Shown: positions 1 to 12,200 of the stretch, piece by piece
Position numbering within the stretch: position 1 is the stretch's first letter
Layout of the letters: every line of letters starts with the position of its first letter
Assembly: GCF_028502605.1 (NCBI RefSeq)
Contig: NC_079237.1
Span: 434,001 to 498,000 of the forward strand
Origin: Trichoderma breve
Taxonomy: Eukaryota > Ascomycota > Sordariomycetes > Hypocreales > Hypocreaceae
Direction: 5' to 3'
Length of the DNA: 64,000 nt
Made by a program: the position numbers and the translations under genes
Notes under the pieces: generated by a model
Databases searched by the model: none
What the model was told of the DNA's origin: nothing
The model's input: only the letters and a program-made list of their open reading frames with translations

Positions 1-1
1 C

Positions 2-1345
2 GAGTTGGGCGATGCTGGTCTAAGCCAGCGGTCCCCAAGCCAGTCGAATTTCGATATTGGCAAGGTCTTCTCCGCTGTGAAATCTCCCACTGCAGCTCAT
101 CGTCGCCGGCCTTCTGCACCGGTCTTGAACACACACGGCCCCGGATTCGACCCCGACGTCGACCGGATGCTGCAGGACGAGACCGAATCACCGCCTTACT
201 CGCCTACGGAAGAGGCCACGGATCCCGATGTCATCTGGCGCGGCTCGCTGGCGATGAGCTCCATTGCCGACTTCCAGGCCACGGCCAAGCACATTGGAGG
301 CGCCAATTTTGCCTCGTTTGGCCCCTGGACCAAGCTGATCCCGCGACAGATGACCGTGGCCGGTCGGATCCCGCAGCAGAGCGCCATCGAGTACCTTTGC
401 AGCCTGCGATACAGCAATTTGACCGACATCATCGTCGTCAACATCACGCCCACGTCGCCAGACGCAAAGCAAGAGTTCAACAACCTCATCAACTACTTTG
501 TCAGCAAGAACAGGTATGGCGTCGTCGGCAATAAGGTGGCCGGTAACGTCAGGGACACGTACCTGGTGCCTGTCCCTGCCGGCGAGGACGGCCACCCCGA
601 GTTTATGCTGAACCTGGTGGACAACTACATCCCCAAGTCCCGGACCGAGCCCCTGCTGCTGGCCGTCTTTGTCTACCGCAACGAGCCGGATCAGCTGAAG
701 CAGATGCTGCACAACGAGGCGACGAATGCCGCTGCCTCATCGGCAAGCCCGAGCCCGATTACGACTCAATCTTCTGCTCCTCCTCCAGCTGGATATAGTC
801 AGCGAAGCAACTCGACTTCTGGCCCGGCCTTTTCACCCGCCACGCCCCAAATTGCATCCTCTCCGTTCCCCAATGCTCCTCCAAATGGCCACGGACAATC
901 CGCCACGCCGGTTCCCATCCCCCAGCTGCCGCACCTCAACCGTCCTGCTCCACCAGTACAACCGTCTCAAGCTTCACCCCCTGGACAACACTCACAGGGA
1001 CCAGACGACCAGAGGAAACAAGCACAGCAAGATGCCGGCGTCATCACCGCGAGAGAAGTCCTAGGGCCCCTTATCAGCGTGCCCACGGTACAATTCATTC
1101 TCCCGCAGGCATATCAGATGACCCGACGAGAATGGGAGGTGATTAAGACCATCATTGAGCGAGACGTCCGTGCCAGAGACGACTTGAAGTACTTGGCAGA
1201 TCTGCTGGAGAAGGAAGGCACCGGAGGGAATGGGAATGGAAACGATAACGGCCAGGGCGCAGCAGCAGCAGCAGCAGCGACGCCGTTACCACAGGTGGTG
1301 GCTGGTGTTGTTGGAGGAGGGCCTCCGCCGGTGAGAAAAGCTTAG
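2..1345 (+). CDS. BYE1: BYE1-like transcription elongation regulator, C-terminal part with SPOC domain (5' partial)
   Basis: The frame is open from base 2 and no start codon belongs to it, so the gene enters from beyond the left edge; about 447 residues are visible, ending at TAG 1343-1345. Residues about 75-225 form a SPOC domain: DVIWRGSLAMSS at its start, then SIADFQATAKHIGG and a closing LLLAVFVYR. In fungi this domain usually follows a PHD finger and a TFIIS-like central domain in Bye1, which binds RNA polymerase II and H3K4me3. Those domains would lie outside the window, so the name is inferred from SPOC alone. The rest is a long Pro/Ser/Gln-rich linker, a short conserved-looking helical segment (QMTRREWEVIKTII) and a poly-Ala run coded by GCA repeats near 1260. 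Other SPOC proteins (Spen type) are the alternative. Confidence 0.72.
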   Translation, partial: ELGDAGLSQRSPSQSNFDIGKVFSAVKSPTAAHRRRPSAPVLNTHGPGFDPDVDRMLQDETESPPYSPTEEATDPDVIWRGSLAMSSIADFQATAKHIGGANFASFGPWTKLIPRQMTVAGRIPQQSAIEYLCSLRYSNLTDIIVVNITPTSPDAKQEFNNLINYFVSKNRYGVVGNKVAGNVRDTYLVPVPAGEDGHPEFMLNLVDNYIPKSRTEPLLLAVFVYRNEPDQLKQMLHNEATNAAASSASPSPITTQSSAPPPAGYSQRSNSTSGPAFSPATPQIASSPFPNAPPNGHGQSATPVPIPQLPHLNRPAPPVQPSQASPPGQHSQGPDDQRKQAQQDAGVITAREVLGPLISVPTVQFILPQAYQMTRREWEVIKTIIERDVRARDDLKYLADLLEKEGTGGNGNGNDNGQGAAAAAAATPLPQVVAGVVGGGPPPVRKA

Positions 1346-2144
1346 GCGTTTTAAGGGGGGGAAGAAATGAATTGTACGAGTTTGTATGAGTTTTTTTTTC
1401 TTTTTATCATTATGTGATCCTATTATCTAGTCTAGATATAGTTAGGGAATATTGCCATGTAATGCATGATACCTATTTCTGTTTCTACGTATCTTTTGGC
1501 TATGTGTATGTATGCGCGTGAATTCCATGAGAAACGGCTACTATTATATGATTGGCACAGTTTTGGTGTTGATAGTATTCAATGTTATTTGTTTGTTTCA
1601 TCTAGGTGAATAGTCCTATTTCAAGGTGTATGTATGTGAGTGAATTCTGTGAGAAACGGCTACTGTTATGCAATTGACACAGTTTTGGTGTTGATAGTAT
1701 TCAATGTTATTTGTTTGTTTTATCTAGGTGAATAGTACTAATTCTGTGTCTATCCCCTCTCTCCTCTTTCTCCGTGATATACCAATGAATCTTGATGCCG
1801 TCAATAAAAGATATTTCAGCAACACTCTTTCAATCCCCCCCAATGTCGTAATCCATCATTATTCGTCAACGATATGTTGGCATCCTGAATTAATAATAAC
1901 GATGCCCACTGCAATAACGGCAAACCAACGCCATACCTCATCATAACCGTTTTCTTTTCGTCTTTCCGTCCGTTGTAATTATTATATTCCTCCATCGAAA
2001 CAGCTTCCACATCCCTTTCATCCTGCCTCTGGCTCTCTCTCTCCGCCTGCATCTGGCCGTGCATTTACATCCCAGCTTCGGGCTCGGCCATGAAATCACC
2101 CACTTCATCTCGTGGTATTCCAACATGTCCTCCGTCGTCTTCCA
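1346..2144. other. convergent intergenic region with 3' UTRs
   Basis: Lies between the tail-to-tail BYE1-like and MED7 genes. It is AT-rich, with TATGTGT/TTTTTT stretches expected of fungal 3' ends, and holds a tandem duplication (separate entry). I see no gene in it. Confidence 0.6.
1504..1738. repeat. tandem duplication, two copies with 122-bp period
   Basis: Copy one runs about 1504-1616 and copy two about 1626-1738. Both begin GTGTATGTATG and share a GAGAAACGGCTACT block and the stretch TTTTGGTGTTGATAGTATTC, ending TCTAGGTGAATAGT. They differ at scattered positions, mostly transitions, so the duplication is not brand new. It lies just downstream of the BYE1-like stop codon. Confidence 0.9.
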
Positions 2145-2973
2145 CTATTCGATAACCGCATCAGCCATAGCCCACACCTTGGCCTCTCTCAGCGTCTTCT
2201 CAGTTAAGAGATTCTCCTCGTCCGTCCACGTTGCCGTCGGATCCTCCACCGGAATTTGTTCCTTTGGAATCGCCGACAAGTCCAAGCTACCCAGGCCTTC
2301 AAGAACTTTCCTCGCCTTGTCGACCTGCGTGCGAATGGCGGCCGTTTCGGTGCGTGTACGATCAAGATGGTCCTGCATCATCTCAATGGCCGATTCGCGA
2401 GCCTGATGCGGGCGGTACTCGTTGAGGATGTGGTGAATGTTAATCAATATAGTGCGTAAGTCGGCAATCTTGGCCTCGGCGTCGCTGGCATTGCGCGCCA
2501 GGGTGCCGACCATCTCGAGGAAGTTGAGTAGTAGAGATTTGGTCAGGCGCTTGAGCTCAAAGGCGCGATCGTAGTGCTTGGCGTCTTTGGCGCTGGAGGA
2601 GGCTGTTGCGGGCAGGTTTTCGATGCCCTGCTCCTCGAGAGTCGGGAGTTTGTCGTCGAGCTAGAGATGAAAAGCACAGAGTTAGAGAGACGACATGGGA
2701 TACCACTCATGACTCAGTTTCATAAAGCCATACCATGTACTGGTCGCCAAAGACTCGCCACCGTCCATCTGCCGGTTCAGGCGGCGGCTGCAGAGCCCTC
2801 AGATGCTCAGGCAGATTCGGGATCTGCACACTGTCCACGTCCTCGCCATCGGCGGCCTGAGCCCGTCGCAGCTCTATAATCTCTGCGATTCTCTCTGGTG
2901 TGAATTCCTTCCAGAAATCCGGCGGGTTTGGAAACGTCGACGCCAGCGAGTGCGGCTCCTGCTGCTCGTCCAT
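2145..2973 (-). CDS. MED7: Mediator complex subunit 7 (MED7)
   Basis: Encodes the middle-module Mediator subunit that partners MED21 and links regulators to RNA polymerase II. Exon 1 is 2734-2973 and exon 2 is 2145-2660 (251 residues). The 73-nt intron has donor GTATGG and acceptor CTCTAG; both exons are in phase 0. The N-terminus shows the MED7 signature: FPNPPDFWKEFTPE near residue 14, LPEHLRALQPPPEP near 53, then WRVFGDQYM, which continues across the junction into LDDKLPTLEEQGIENL. The rest is predicted coiled coil (AFELKRLTKSLLLNFLEMVG, then a long charged helix), as in the MED7/MED21 hinge. The start is the first ATG in frame. It is divergent from the ZNF830-like gene, sharing a 680-bp promoter region. 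Confidence 0.95.
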
Positions 2974-3653
2974 TGTTGCTCAGTTCCTTCTTCTCGTCCT
3001 TTGTCGTCCTTGTCCTTTGTCTTGCTCGAAGTGCACGTAACCCCTCCCCGCGCGTTGTGTAAGAGTCGATGAGTATCAGCTCATTGGAGTTTCATAAAAG
3101 GACAAATCAAAGAAGAAGCGATACTACTGAACTGGAACAAGAGACGCGAAAGAATATCGAGAGTATTTGGTGATGGTGTATCATATGATATGAATGATAG
3201 AATCAGATTCTGGGGAAGCAGCAGCTGGTCGCAGAAAGTACCTACTGGAGCTGCGCCGGATAAACAGCGGCTCCGGCGAGCTTCAGCGGATTGAGTGACG
3301 TCGAGAAAGAAGCTGAACCTTGTCCCAGAAAAATTAAGCTGGTGCTAATAGCAGCATGGAGGTCAGTTTTATTATACGAGCTCCATCCATCGACCTGCAA
3401 TTACAGCCATCAGGCAAAAGAGCCGCCATCGTCTGATTCATTCATTCTCGACCAATTCGTCAACTCAATTCGCCAATTGCCTCCATTGTCCTCCTCTAAA
3501 GCATGTACAGCCTTTAGGACGTACGAGTAGAATCATCAACGGCCTATTCGAATCCCGTTCGACAAAAGCTCAGCTCAGCTCTTCTCATCCAATACTTCTC
3601 CCTATTCTACCTACTGTCGTATATTATATATATCACACCACCAAATTCCAGCC
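2974..3653. promoter_or_regulatory. shared upstream region of MED7 and the ZNF830-like gene
   Basis: A 680-bp region between two head-to-head housekeeping genes. It contains CT-rich stretches near 2985-3020, a TACGAGTA palindrome half at 3522-3529 and a TATATTATATATAT stretch at about 3618-3632 just before the plus-strand ATG. No gene is apparent in it. Confidence 0.5.
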
Positions 3654-4802
3654 ATGGCCGACGTCCGAGCGCTTCTCCGCCAGCAACGAGCAGCCCGTCG
3701 CATCAACCACCCGTACGCCCTGTATTCAGACGCAGGAAAGCTTCTCTGCACCCTCTGCCGCGATCACATCCGAGCCGAATCCCACTGGGACGCCCATCTC
3801 CAGAGCGACAAGCACAAGAAGCGGCTGTCTGCCCTAAACCAGAGCATCGTTGACGATGCCAATGCCGAGGTAGAAGACGAGGACCCAGAGGAGGATGAAC
3901 ATGAAGCAGGAGAAGAAGAAGATGCCGAGGATCATGATGCCTTGGCAGCGCAAAAGCGGAAACTCGACCAACTAGGTCCAGAAGAAAAAGACACAGACCT
4001 CGACGACGAAGACGAAGCGCGGAGGAAACGCAGCAGACCCGCAACAGCATCCGAAGACGACCCCAATCGCAACAAGAAGCCCCTCATGCCAACACAAGGC
4101 GTCCAAGTCCAGATAGCCTCACGATCATCGACTCCCTCGCAGCCAGCAGTGCCCAAGCTGGCAACTTCTCTCCCCTCCCGCCAGGCCAGCAATCTCGCCA
4201 CTCCCGCATCCTCTTCATCCATGAGCATCAGCATCCAGCCCCAATCCTCAACCGCCAGCCTCTCACAGTCGCAACAGCCAGCACAACCTGCACAGCAGGT
4301 CGACGAAGATGAATGGGCGGCCTTCGAAGCCGACATCGCCGCCACGTCCGCCGCCCAAGACTACGACGACGACGCCGTAATCTCCCGCCCAGCCATGACC
4401 GCCGAAGAAGCCGCCGCCGCAGCAAAAGAAACTGAAGAAGACGCCGTCCAGAACCCAGAGTCCCGCAAGTCCAAGGCCGACGCCGAAATCGAGGATGAGC
4501 GCGAGGAAGCCACCCGCGCCCTCGAGGATGAATTCGAAGAGATGCAGGAGCTCGAGGCGCGTGTCCAGCGTTTAAAGGAGAAGCGCGAAGCGTTGATGCG
4601 CAAGAGGAGCGAGACTCTCACTCAAGACCAAGCTGATGATATCCAGACGGCAGTGAAAGCTGTTTCTGATCCGCAAGACGAAGGGAAAGAGAATGTCCAC
4701 ACGACTGGCGATGCTACCAAGCCAGACGCCGATGATGATGACGAGGACGATGAAGATGAAGAAGATGACTGGGATGGCTTCCGCTTCCGAACAGGGCGGT
4801 AG
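3654..4802 (+). CDS. ZNF830/CCDC16-like nuclear zinc-finger protein
   Basis: Single-exon gene for 382 residues, with ATG in good context (CAGCCATGG). Residues 1-60 match the conserved N-terminus of the ZNF830 family: LLRQQRAARRINHPYALYS followed by a U1/matrin-type zinc finger with Cys32, Cys35, His48 and His54 (C-x2-C-x12-H-x5-H). A long acidic, Ser/Pro/Gln-rich middle follows, then a coiled coil near residues 275-325 (EEATRALEDEFEEMQELEAR). The C-terminus is a polyacidic run closing with DDWDGFRFRTGR; a short hydrophobic DWDGF-type end is typical of the family. Animal ZNF830 associates with spliceosomal complexes and genome maintenance; the fungal role is inferred. Confidence 0.85.
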   Translation: MADVRALLRQQRAARRINHPYALYSDAGKLLCTLCRDHIRAESHWDAHLQSDKHKKRLSALNQSIVDDANAEVEDEDPEEDEHEAGEEEDAEDHDALAAQKRKLDQLGPEEKDTDLDDEDEARRKRSRPATASEDDPNRNKKPLMPTQGVQVQIASRSSTPSQPAVPKLATSLPSRQASNLATPASSSSMSISIQPQSSTASLSQSQQPAQPAQQVDEDEWAAFEADIAATSAAQDYDDDAVISRPAMTAEEAAAAAKETEEDAVQNPESRKSKADAEIEDEREEATRALEDEFEEMQELEARVQRLKEKREALMRKRSETLTQDQADDIQTAVKAVSDPQDEGKENVHTTGDATKPDADDDDEDDEDEEDDWDGFRFRTGR

Positions 4803-5254
4803 AAACGAGCAAGCGAAGAATGAGGGGGCCCACGAACAACGTTGGCATGGGATGAATGCATAAAGCCATGTTAATATTCTCTTCTTTTCTGCTTGCCATC
4901 TTTTTTTCGTATATACCTAGACCGTTAATGCATGGATCCGGCGCACATGTCACTTTTGAATAGATGCCAGCATCTATTACTTTCATAGCCAAGAAAAAAG
5001 CAATCAATATCAGCTATGTACCTAGGTCTACCCAGGTCTTCAAAACTACCACTCCAATAGCTGCTTGAAAAATAGTCGAGAGATGATGCCAGATCAGACC
5101 AAAAATAAAGAGACAAACAAATCGACCGGGTATATATATATAAAGAAGCCAAACTTGTCAAGAAAGAACAAGCACTCAAAAACGCCACCTAGTCCAGCAC
5201 GAAAACAAAAGGGCCAAAAAGGACAGGAAAAGCACACGATTGACGAACCATTTA
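4803..5254. other. convergent intergenic region
   Basis: 3' ends of the ZNF830-like and F-box genes. It carries an A-rich stretch with TATATATATA near 5131-5141 and no coding signal I can support. Confidence 0.5.
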
Positions 5255-6274
5255 TTACCAGCTTCTGCCCCCATGAGCTGGCAACTCGCCACGGCTCATC
5301 CTCTCCCAGAAGCGGCGTAGCTTCCACACACGACCGACGCCCAGGATCTCGTCTGACCTCCGCGCGTCTTCCGCCCGCTCACTCACTTGACGCTTCCACT
5401 TGACGGAAATCCACCGCCTCAGGCCGTCCTTGATGCGCTCCTTCTCAATGCTCTTGCGCTTGGCCACCAGGCCGGGGGCAACGTGCACAGGGAACATGCC
5501 CGGCACACATTCCTGAGGCAGTACGCATCGCTGGACAAGGTCCCTGGCGGAAAGCCGCGAGGCAAGACGACGCGAGAGGCGGATGGAGATGAGGGACCGT
5601 GCCAGACGCCGCGATATGATGGTGTTTTGGGTCAAGAAGATGGATCGGGACATGAGGTCACCGAGAGACGGGCGGAACGGAGAATTGAGAAACAAGGTCA
5701 AGACAAACCGGGCGTTGCGGAGGCGGTAGTGGTGGAGGACAGGGTCAAGAGAGATTGCACGAAGGCGACGGCACGTCTATGCTAGCTCGTCAGCAAACGG
5801 AACACTTCCCCAACATGCCAGATGACGGCAATCACAGGGATAGGGATAAGATGTTGGGACTAGCCATGCCTCCTGTGAATATAACGTGTGTGTTGTGTAG
5901 CGAGTGTTCCGGGGTCAGTCCGTCAGCACGGCACGACACGGCAAAGTACTTACACGAGACGCACGCAACAAGTCATCGACATCAAGAAAGCTCGCAATGT
6001 GAGCCAAGACCTCGCTTGGCAAAGTCTCTAGACGTGGCGGTGACGAGCCGCTACTGAAGATGGTGAGGGCGGATGAAAGCTCGGATAGCGACGAGAACAC
6101 GTCTCGAGATCCACCGGCATATGTGGCGACCTCACAGCTATCGACAGTCGTATGAGCTACCGGTGCAACGGTAGAGCTGGCACCATCCACGTAGGCACTG
6201 TCAGGGGTTGACAATCTCGAGAGGAGCTGGGCCTGGGCCGTAAACCGGGCCTCCTGGGCCGTTGAGTTGGCCAT
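5255..6274 (-). CDS. F-box protein
   Basis: Two exons, 5954-6274 and 5777 downward (5255-5776), with a 177-nt intron (donor GTAAGT, acceptor ATAG), giving 280 residues. Residues about 82-125 are a canonical F-box: LETLPSEVLAHIASFLDVDD, then LLRASR at the end of exon 1 continuing as TCRRLRAISLDP in exon 2, followed by a YRLRN block. The F-box would recruit Skp1 of an SCF ubiquitin ligase. No WD40, LRR or Kelch substrate-binding repeats are visible. The C-terminal half is basic and Arg-rich (SRRLASRLSARDL, RRWISVKWKRQ), so the substrate is unknown. Its upstream side faces the 10.5-kb empty region. Confidence 0.85.
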
Positions 6275-9200
6275 TGTAGCGGCTATTTGGGAGTCGGGAT
6301 GACAGTTTCGGCGTCAGTGCTGGGGAGGAGCTGCAGTGTTAGCAAAGATACACGCCTCCTCTGGGGTCCTTTTGGTATCTAGCCGGCCAGGAAGACCAAG
6401 GATGTATGTAATCGTGCTGATAGAAGGTATGTATGTGTGCCTGTATGCATGTATGCATGCACGAGTACGTGTGTAGGTAGGATTTTCAAGCGAATCTCAG
6501 CGATAGGCTAGCAGCCGAGCATCACATCAACACGGGCGAATCAATAACGAATGGTTTCAGGGGAGCTGGTTCATTTCTCCGCCCCTTTGCTGGCGTGTCT
6601 GCTGCCGGAGTGCCCAGCCCGTCTGGTCTGGTTGGCTAATTCATCAAACCCAGTCTCGGTATTGGCCTGTTGTTTCTCGCCACAATGTAGTGAAAGATGA
6701 CAAGTACACGCCTGTATCAAGATTTCGACTACTGCAGCTGGATGCTGGTGGCAACTTGGTATCTTGTTGCAGGTGGATGGCAGAAGAGAGAAAACGGGAC
6801 AAAAAGAGAGAGAGAACAACACGTTTCAATGTTTCACCAAGGTCTTGCAGCCCCCCTGATGTCTTTTTTCTTTCTCTTCGAAAAGCACGAGTTTGATCGA
6901 GCGCATCTATCTGGAATGGTACAAGGAAAAGGCAAAACAAGACGAGAGGAGATAGCACGGGAGAGCGAGAAAGAAGCGAGGTAACTATTGTCGTGGTATC
7001 TTGGCGAAATCACACTTCTTGTGATACACGAGCCTGGACTACAGGACCTGGCCTGTCTCAAGCACCAAACAGGTGACTTTGGTAGTAGATGAGTAAAGGG
7101 AGGCCACGATCTCTCGCACTTGCGTGTAAGCCATAAAATGAGTACGAATAGCGTCTGTGTAAGATGGCTTGTCGTGTGATATGCTTGGTGCCAGTACACT
7201 GTACTTGGACGGTACAAGCGGGCACAAGACAACAGTCTGCAGTAGTTTCCGGACCAAGAACACGCTTGTCGGAAGCAGCCGGACTGTACCTAAGACAAAT
7301 GAAGTTGTCGCCGTGTAATCGAATCGGCGTCAAGTTGCCAAGTCTGACTGCTGCTTTTGCTTTGCCGAAGCTGCCAGCGGACGTCTAGACCAGTTCTGGT
7401 GCCGCAGATGCCGCGGATGCTGATTCTGAGGCCTGTAGCACTTCTGCTGCTGGTTGCTGCTACCGTCGGTCCTGCTGGTGAGCAGGCAGAGGAACCTGAA
7501 AGAGCTCTATGCTGGATGCAAGTCTCATGTAGGCGTTGATGCGGTGTCGCTTCAGACTTGCAGCGACGATGCAGAGACAACAGCGCTGTCCGAGTCGTCT
7601 GCTTGTCTGCTGTCGTCGACGGCCTTGTCTAGCGTGGCTCTTCTGCTTCTGCCGGGTCTGCTAGCGGCCTGCCGTTTGCTGCTTGGCTAGTAATAGTACG
7701 GAGGACTCAATACTATGTATTCTCGCGCCTGCGCCTGCGTCTGCTTCTGCGTCTGCCTCGCTTCTGCGTGTGCGTGTGTGCGTTTCTGCGAGATGACGAA
7801 AGCGACAACAAGCCGCAGCCGGGCCCGATGTTGAGGCCCAAAGCCCGGGGAAAACGGGGACAAATGGACAAGAAGACGAGGAGGCAAGAGGACGAGGTGA
7901 AGAGAGAAGCCGCTGTACAAGGGTTGCTGAGCTGAGCAGTAGACTCCGTCGGTCTTTAGGTGAAGTTGAAGCAGATGAGATTGTTAGCCTTGCGTTCCAG
8001 TAGAGGTTGTCAATTGGAAGCAGTCTGGAGAAGTGCACGCCTTGTGGCTCAGTCAGGCGTTGCTGCCTCGTCACTGCGCTGTAATAGTGCTGTTAGTGCC
8101 TGTTAGCACTGATGCTAGCACTCCAGCGCTGATTCATCGCCTGTGAACTTCGCTATAGCAGCCCTTGAACCCGTGGACCAAGGTACAGGAACGTCCAAAC
8201 GTCTTACGAACTTTGCCCTCACCTTGTTGGAATAAATCAACCAACTACAGCTTGATGCGGTGCGGGGACAAGTTGCGTCAGAACGATCCAAGGTACTGGA
8301 TGGTAACTGTACGAAATCCCGCCCTGTGCCCAGTACCACTGGACCACATGCCCCGACCGATCAAATCAACGTCAGGTCTCTCTGTCAAAGTACCCGATAC
8401 CTTTTCTCCTATGCGCGTCCGATGGCGGGGGTACCTGGCATCGATCAGTGGAGCTCGCTCCAACACGCAGCCGCCGTGCCAAAGCCGCTAGCGATGGTGA
8501 GATAGCGCTCCGGTGGGCTCCGCTAGGCGCTCCGTCTAGCGGATCAATGAATGCTACTGTGCCCCCCAAGTATCGTGCCATCCAGACGCCGGCGCGGATC
8601 AAGTACCGAGTACTCAGATCATGCCACTGCCCCGAAGCTCTCAAGGGGAATCGTACATTAGTAGAGAGTGTGAGATGAAGAGCCGAGCACCTTGGCCCGG
8701 TCCAAGTAGAGTAAACGGAGAATTGTAACGCAAAGGGAGAAGAAAACACCGTACTTGAGAGGGATCATCCTTGTAAGTCATCGCACTCCATGCCTAAACG
8801 CGGCCGGCCATCGTACCAGACCTCGACGGCTGGGCCACTTACACGGCCTCAGTCTCGTCAGAGGGCAGCAAAATCTGTCCACAAGCAGCCAAAAATCCCT
8901 CCATCAAGGACTCAACTGATCTTGAGATGCTCCATGGGTCGTTTGATCATGTAGAATCATGAAACCATACAAAGGAGAGCTGATCTTGTCGCCCACGGCC
9001 AGAATCAACCCAAAATGAGGCCCGAGGCTGACGAGACGAAACCACGGCCCCATCCCCATCAGGCGGATCGAAACAACACGAAAGCATAGCATCTCTCCGT
9101 ACCGGTACACCGTATAGAGAAAAGGTACAAGCAACGGTGGGCATCAGTTCAACCCATCACACCGCCAGGGCTTCCATGTCTGTACGAGTACAAAACTGCC

Positions 9201-12200
9201 AGCGAGGCTGTGACGAACAAAGGTGCGGAGCAGCGACATCCCTGCAAACCACCGCCGTCACATTTGGCGCCGCCAACGTTGAGCACTAACCGTTTGATGC
9301 TCTCCACGTATCCACGTAGTCGCAACTAGTCCAATCTGCATCTGTGTATGTCCGAGTAGACATGTCGCTTCGAGATGATCGTCGCCGCGAGAGTGTCTAC
9401 CGTATCAAATCCGCTCCGGTTCGGTTCGGTTCTTAGCGAGACCGAAGAAGTATCGTCTCCAGGACATCTCCAACCTCATCTGTCCCTGTTAAACTCACCC
9501 CTGATGATCAGTTCCAACAGAGATGAGGGGGAAGAAAAAAAAAAGACAAGACAGAAACAAAGAGACACAACAGCAAATCTCACCTTTGCAACAATCCTTC
9601 CGTGTCGGCCCTCCAACTGCAACCCCATAACCCGCCTCCTCCGCGCCGCCCCGGTTTCCCTTCGGCCCCCTCTCCCGTCCCTCCTCATCCTCATCCTCTT
9701 CCCCCAACTCATTCCATGACGTGGCCAAGAACTCGGAAAAACACCATAGCCTCTTCCAACTAACACCGTCCCACGCCCTCATCTCCGTATCTCGACCTTG
9801 TACTCGTAGGCAGCCATTTCTGACCATCCTCACCAGATACACAATCCATACCCCCGAACTACCCCGGTCCATGTCGTTTTCAAGTGGAAAGTGGAAACAT
9901 GGCCTCCATTTTGGTCCATCTAGCGCAATTACACACCACCCGGCCAAATCACTCACATCGCACTTATGCGCCCTGCAATGCTATGCCACGCACACGTGCC
10001 GCCATCTGTATGCATCGTCCTTACCTCGTCGCCGCCTGCCTGCGCCAAACAGCTCCGTTCACCTTCGCCCTATATCGCGACTCGACCGTCTGGGAGAGCA
10101 GAAACGCCGTCCTAAAATCTGGCTAGTTTGAGCCGCATCTCCGGTTAGCGGGCGAAACGATCATTCGTGCCGATGTGTGTGCGTCGGCATCCAAATTTTC
10201 TTAGGCCAGAAAAACCCCCAACCCAGACGTAATCCCCCTCGTCTATCTGACCCTAGTCGTTCCCATTGGGCTTCAATTCTCCGGGTTCCCAATCCGTGTT
10301 CATCAGGCTTCTAGACTTCCCTTTCCCCTTCGCCTCGGCTATGCCTGTCTTTAGACCCGGCTGCCACAAGAGGCTGTCCTAGACGGGGGGCCCCAACAAG
10401 CAAAATGTATGTATGACCGTTGCTTCGCTGGCAAGGCTAGCTGGGAGCGGTAGGACATGCGTTCTCTCATCGTTGCTTGCCAGCTCACACAAAGTCCACA
10501 CAAGGATGGTCGATGACAGAGGAGCAAGGTGTAGTTCCTTCGTATTTTGTAAGCCAAGCCCAACGATTCCCAAAACGATGGACCTTCGCAGCATCGTGCT
10601 CTGCTCTTATTCCCTTTCCGGTCTCGCGAAGATGCCGGTGGTTATTTTTGACCCCAGACGGTTCATGGCCGCCTTGCCACTTGCATGAAAACACTGATGA
10701 GCTGGCCATCTCCATTAAACGCACCTCGACACCGGAACTCTAGCCGTATCTCGTGATCCACGATGTCCTTCCCCATTTGGCTACTCCTGATGAATGTATC
10801 AGAAGAAAAAGCTCTTCATCAAACAGACACACTCCCTCCTCAATCTTCCTCGAGAGCCCGGCTCCACCATCCGAGTCCACGCCAATAGCCGCTGGTTGAT
10901 GTCACACAGGGGATCCTTTCCTTCACAACAACTACTAGCAGGACTAGCATGGAGTGCGTATGTCCTTTGAGCCTCCGGCACGGCGGAGCCTTAGATCCGC
11001 TGGGCTTAATTATCTGGCCAGCCTTAGCGCGAACGCCCTGTGTTAGTTGTTGCACACCCGTCTCAACCAACACCAGTCCATCTCATCTCCTATCACTGCA
11101 AGCAAAAAGCCGTCATCGTCGACGTCACCGGTGGTGTAGAGAGAAAATGAGACCTGTATATCCGGTAATCCACTTAAGCGTCTCGGAAAATTGCTTCATC
11201 TGTCGGGCGTCGCACCGTCCTTTGCCTCTTCCAGTCAGCTCAGATGCAAAATTGGCACCGCCATCGGGGTTTGGTAAGATGCGCCCGCTTTCGCCGGTCC
11301 AATGCAGGCACCGACGCGACTTAAACACAAAAAACCATCCATCCTTCACACCTTCATACCTTCACACCACAGGGCTAGGCGGTTCGTCCCAGTCCCAGAT
11401 CCGACCTAAACAGCTTTAGTCCACCCCATTAGCCAGAATGAGATGGCAGACGAACCATAGCAGACGGTCCTGGATTGGCTTGTCCGTGTGGTTCCCTCAC
11501 TGGCAAAAGTCGGCCGCCGATAAAAAAAGAAGCTGCCGTGTCTGACCGAGAAAACGAGATCCGCTCGTCTCATTGGACCGCCGGCTTCGATCTGCTAACA
11601 GCCGCCTGTCGCCCCTAGTCGGCCAGTCGCGTCTCCTGCGCAGCATTTGTGCGAGCCGTGATTCGCAGCTCCCCAGCAATTTGGTTCGTCCAAATGTACA
11701 TCATTTTCGACGAGTCGCGGGCCCGGGATTCCTGCTCCAAGGACCCACAGATGGGCTAAGCGTGGTGGAAATTCAAAGGCGTGATGCAAGTGTGAGTTTG
11801 CCAACATCAGATCATGGTGTAAGTCAACCATGGCCTCTTACACGGCCTGCCTCAACGCGTCTCTTCATCTCGATGGGCGGTTACGGTTGGCGTTAAGGAG
11901 ACCCGTTTTGACTTGCAAATTTTTCTTTTCCTCTTCCTTTGGCATTGGACTTGGATTTTTTTTTCTTTTACCTCTTTGGGTTCCTCGGCGCCAGGCTATG
12001 GGCCCATGCCATGTCACCCACTTAGCACGAGCAAGCCTCATCCTAGACCCGGCCAGCCATGAGGCCCTCGCTCAGTTTCGCCCGGAGGACCAAACCGTGG
12101 TTAAACTCGCTCGGTAAAGCGAATCTTGACCGTCCCAAATCCGTAGCTCGATCCTTTGTTCCCTCCCCCTTTTCTCTTCACCTCTCTTCTCTTTGTCATC

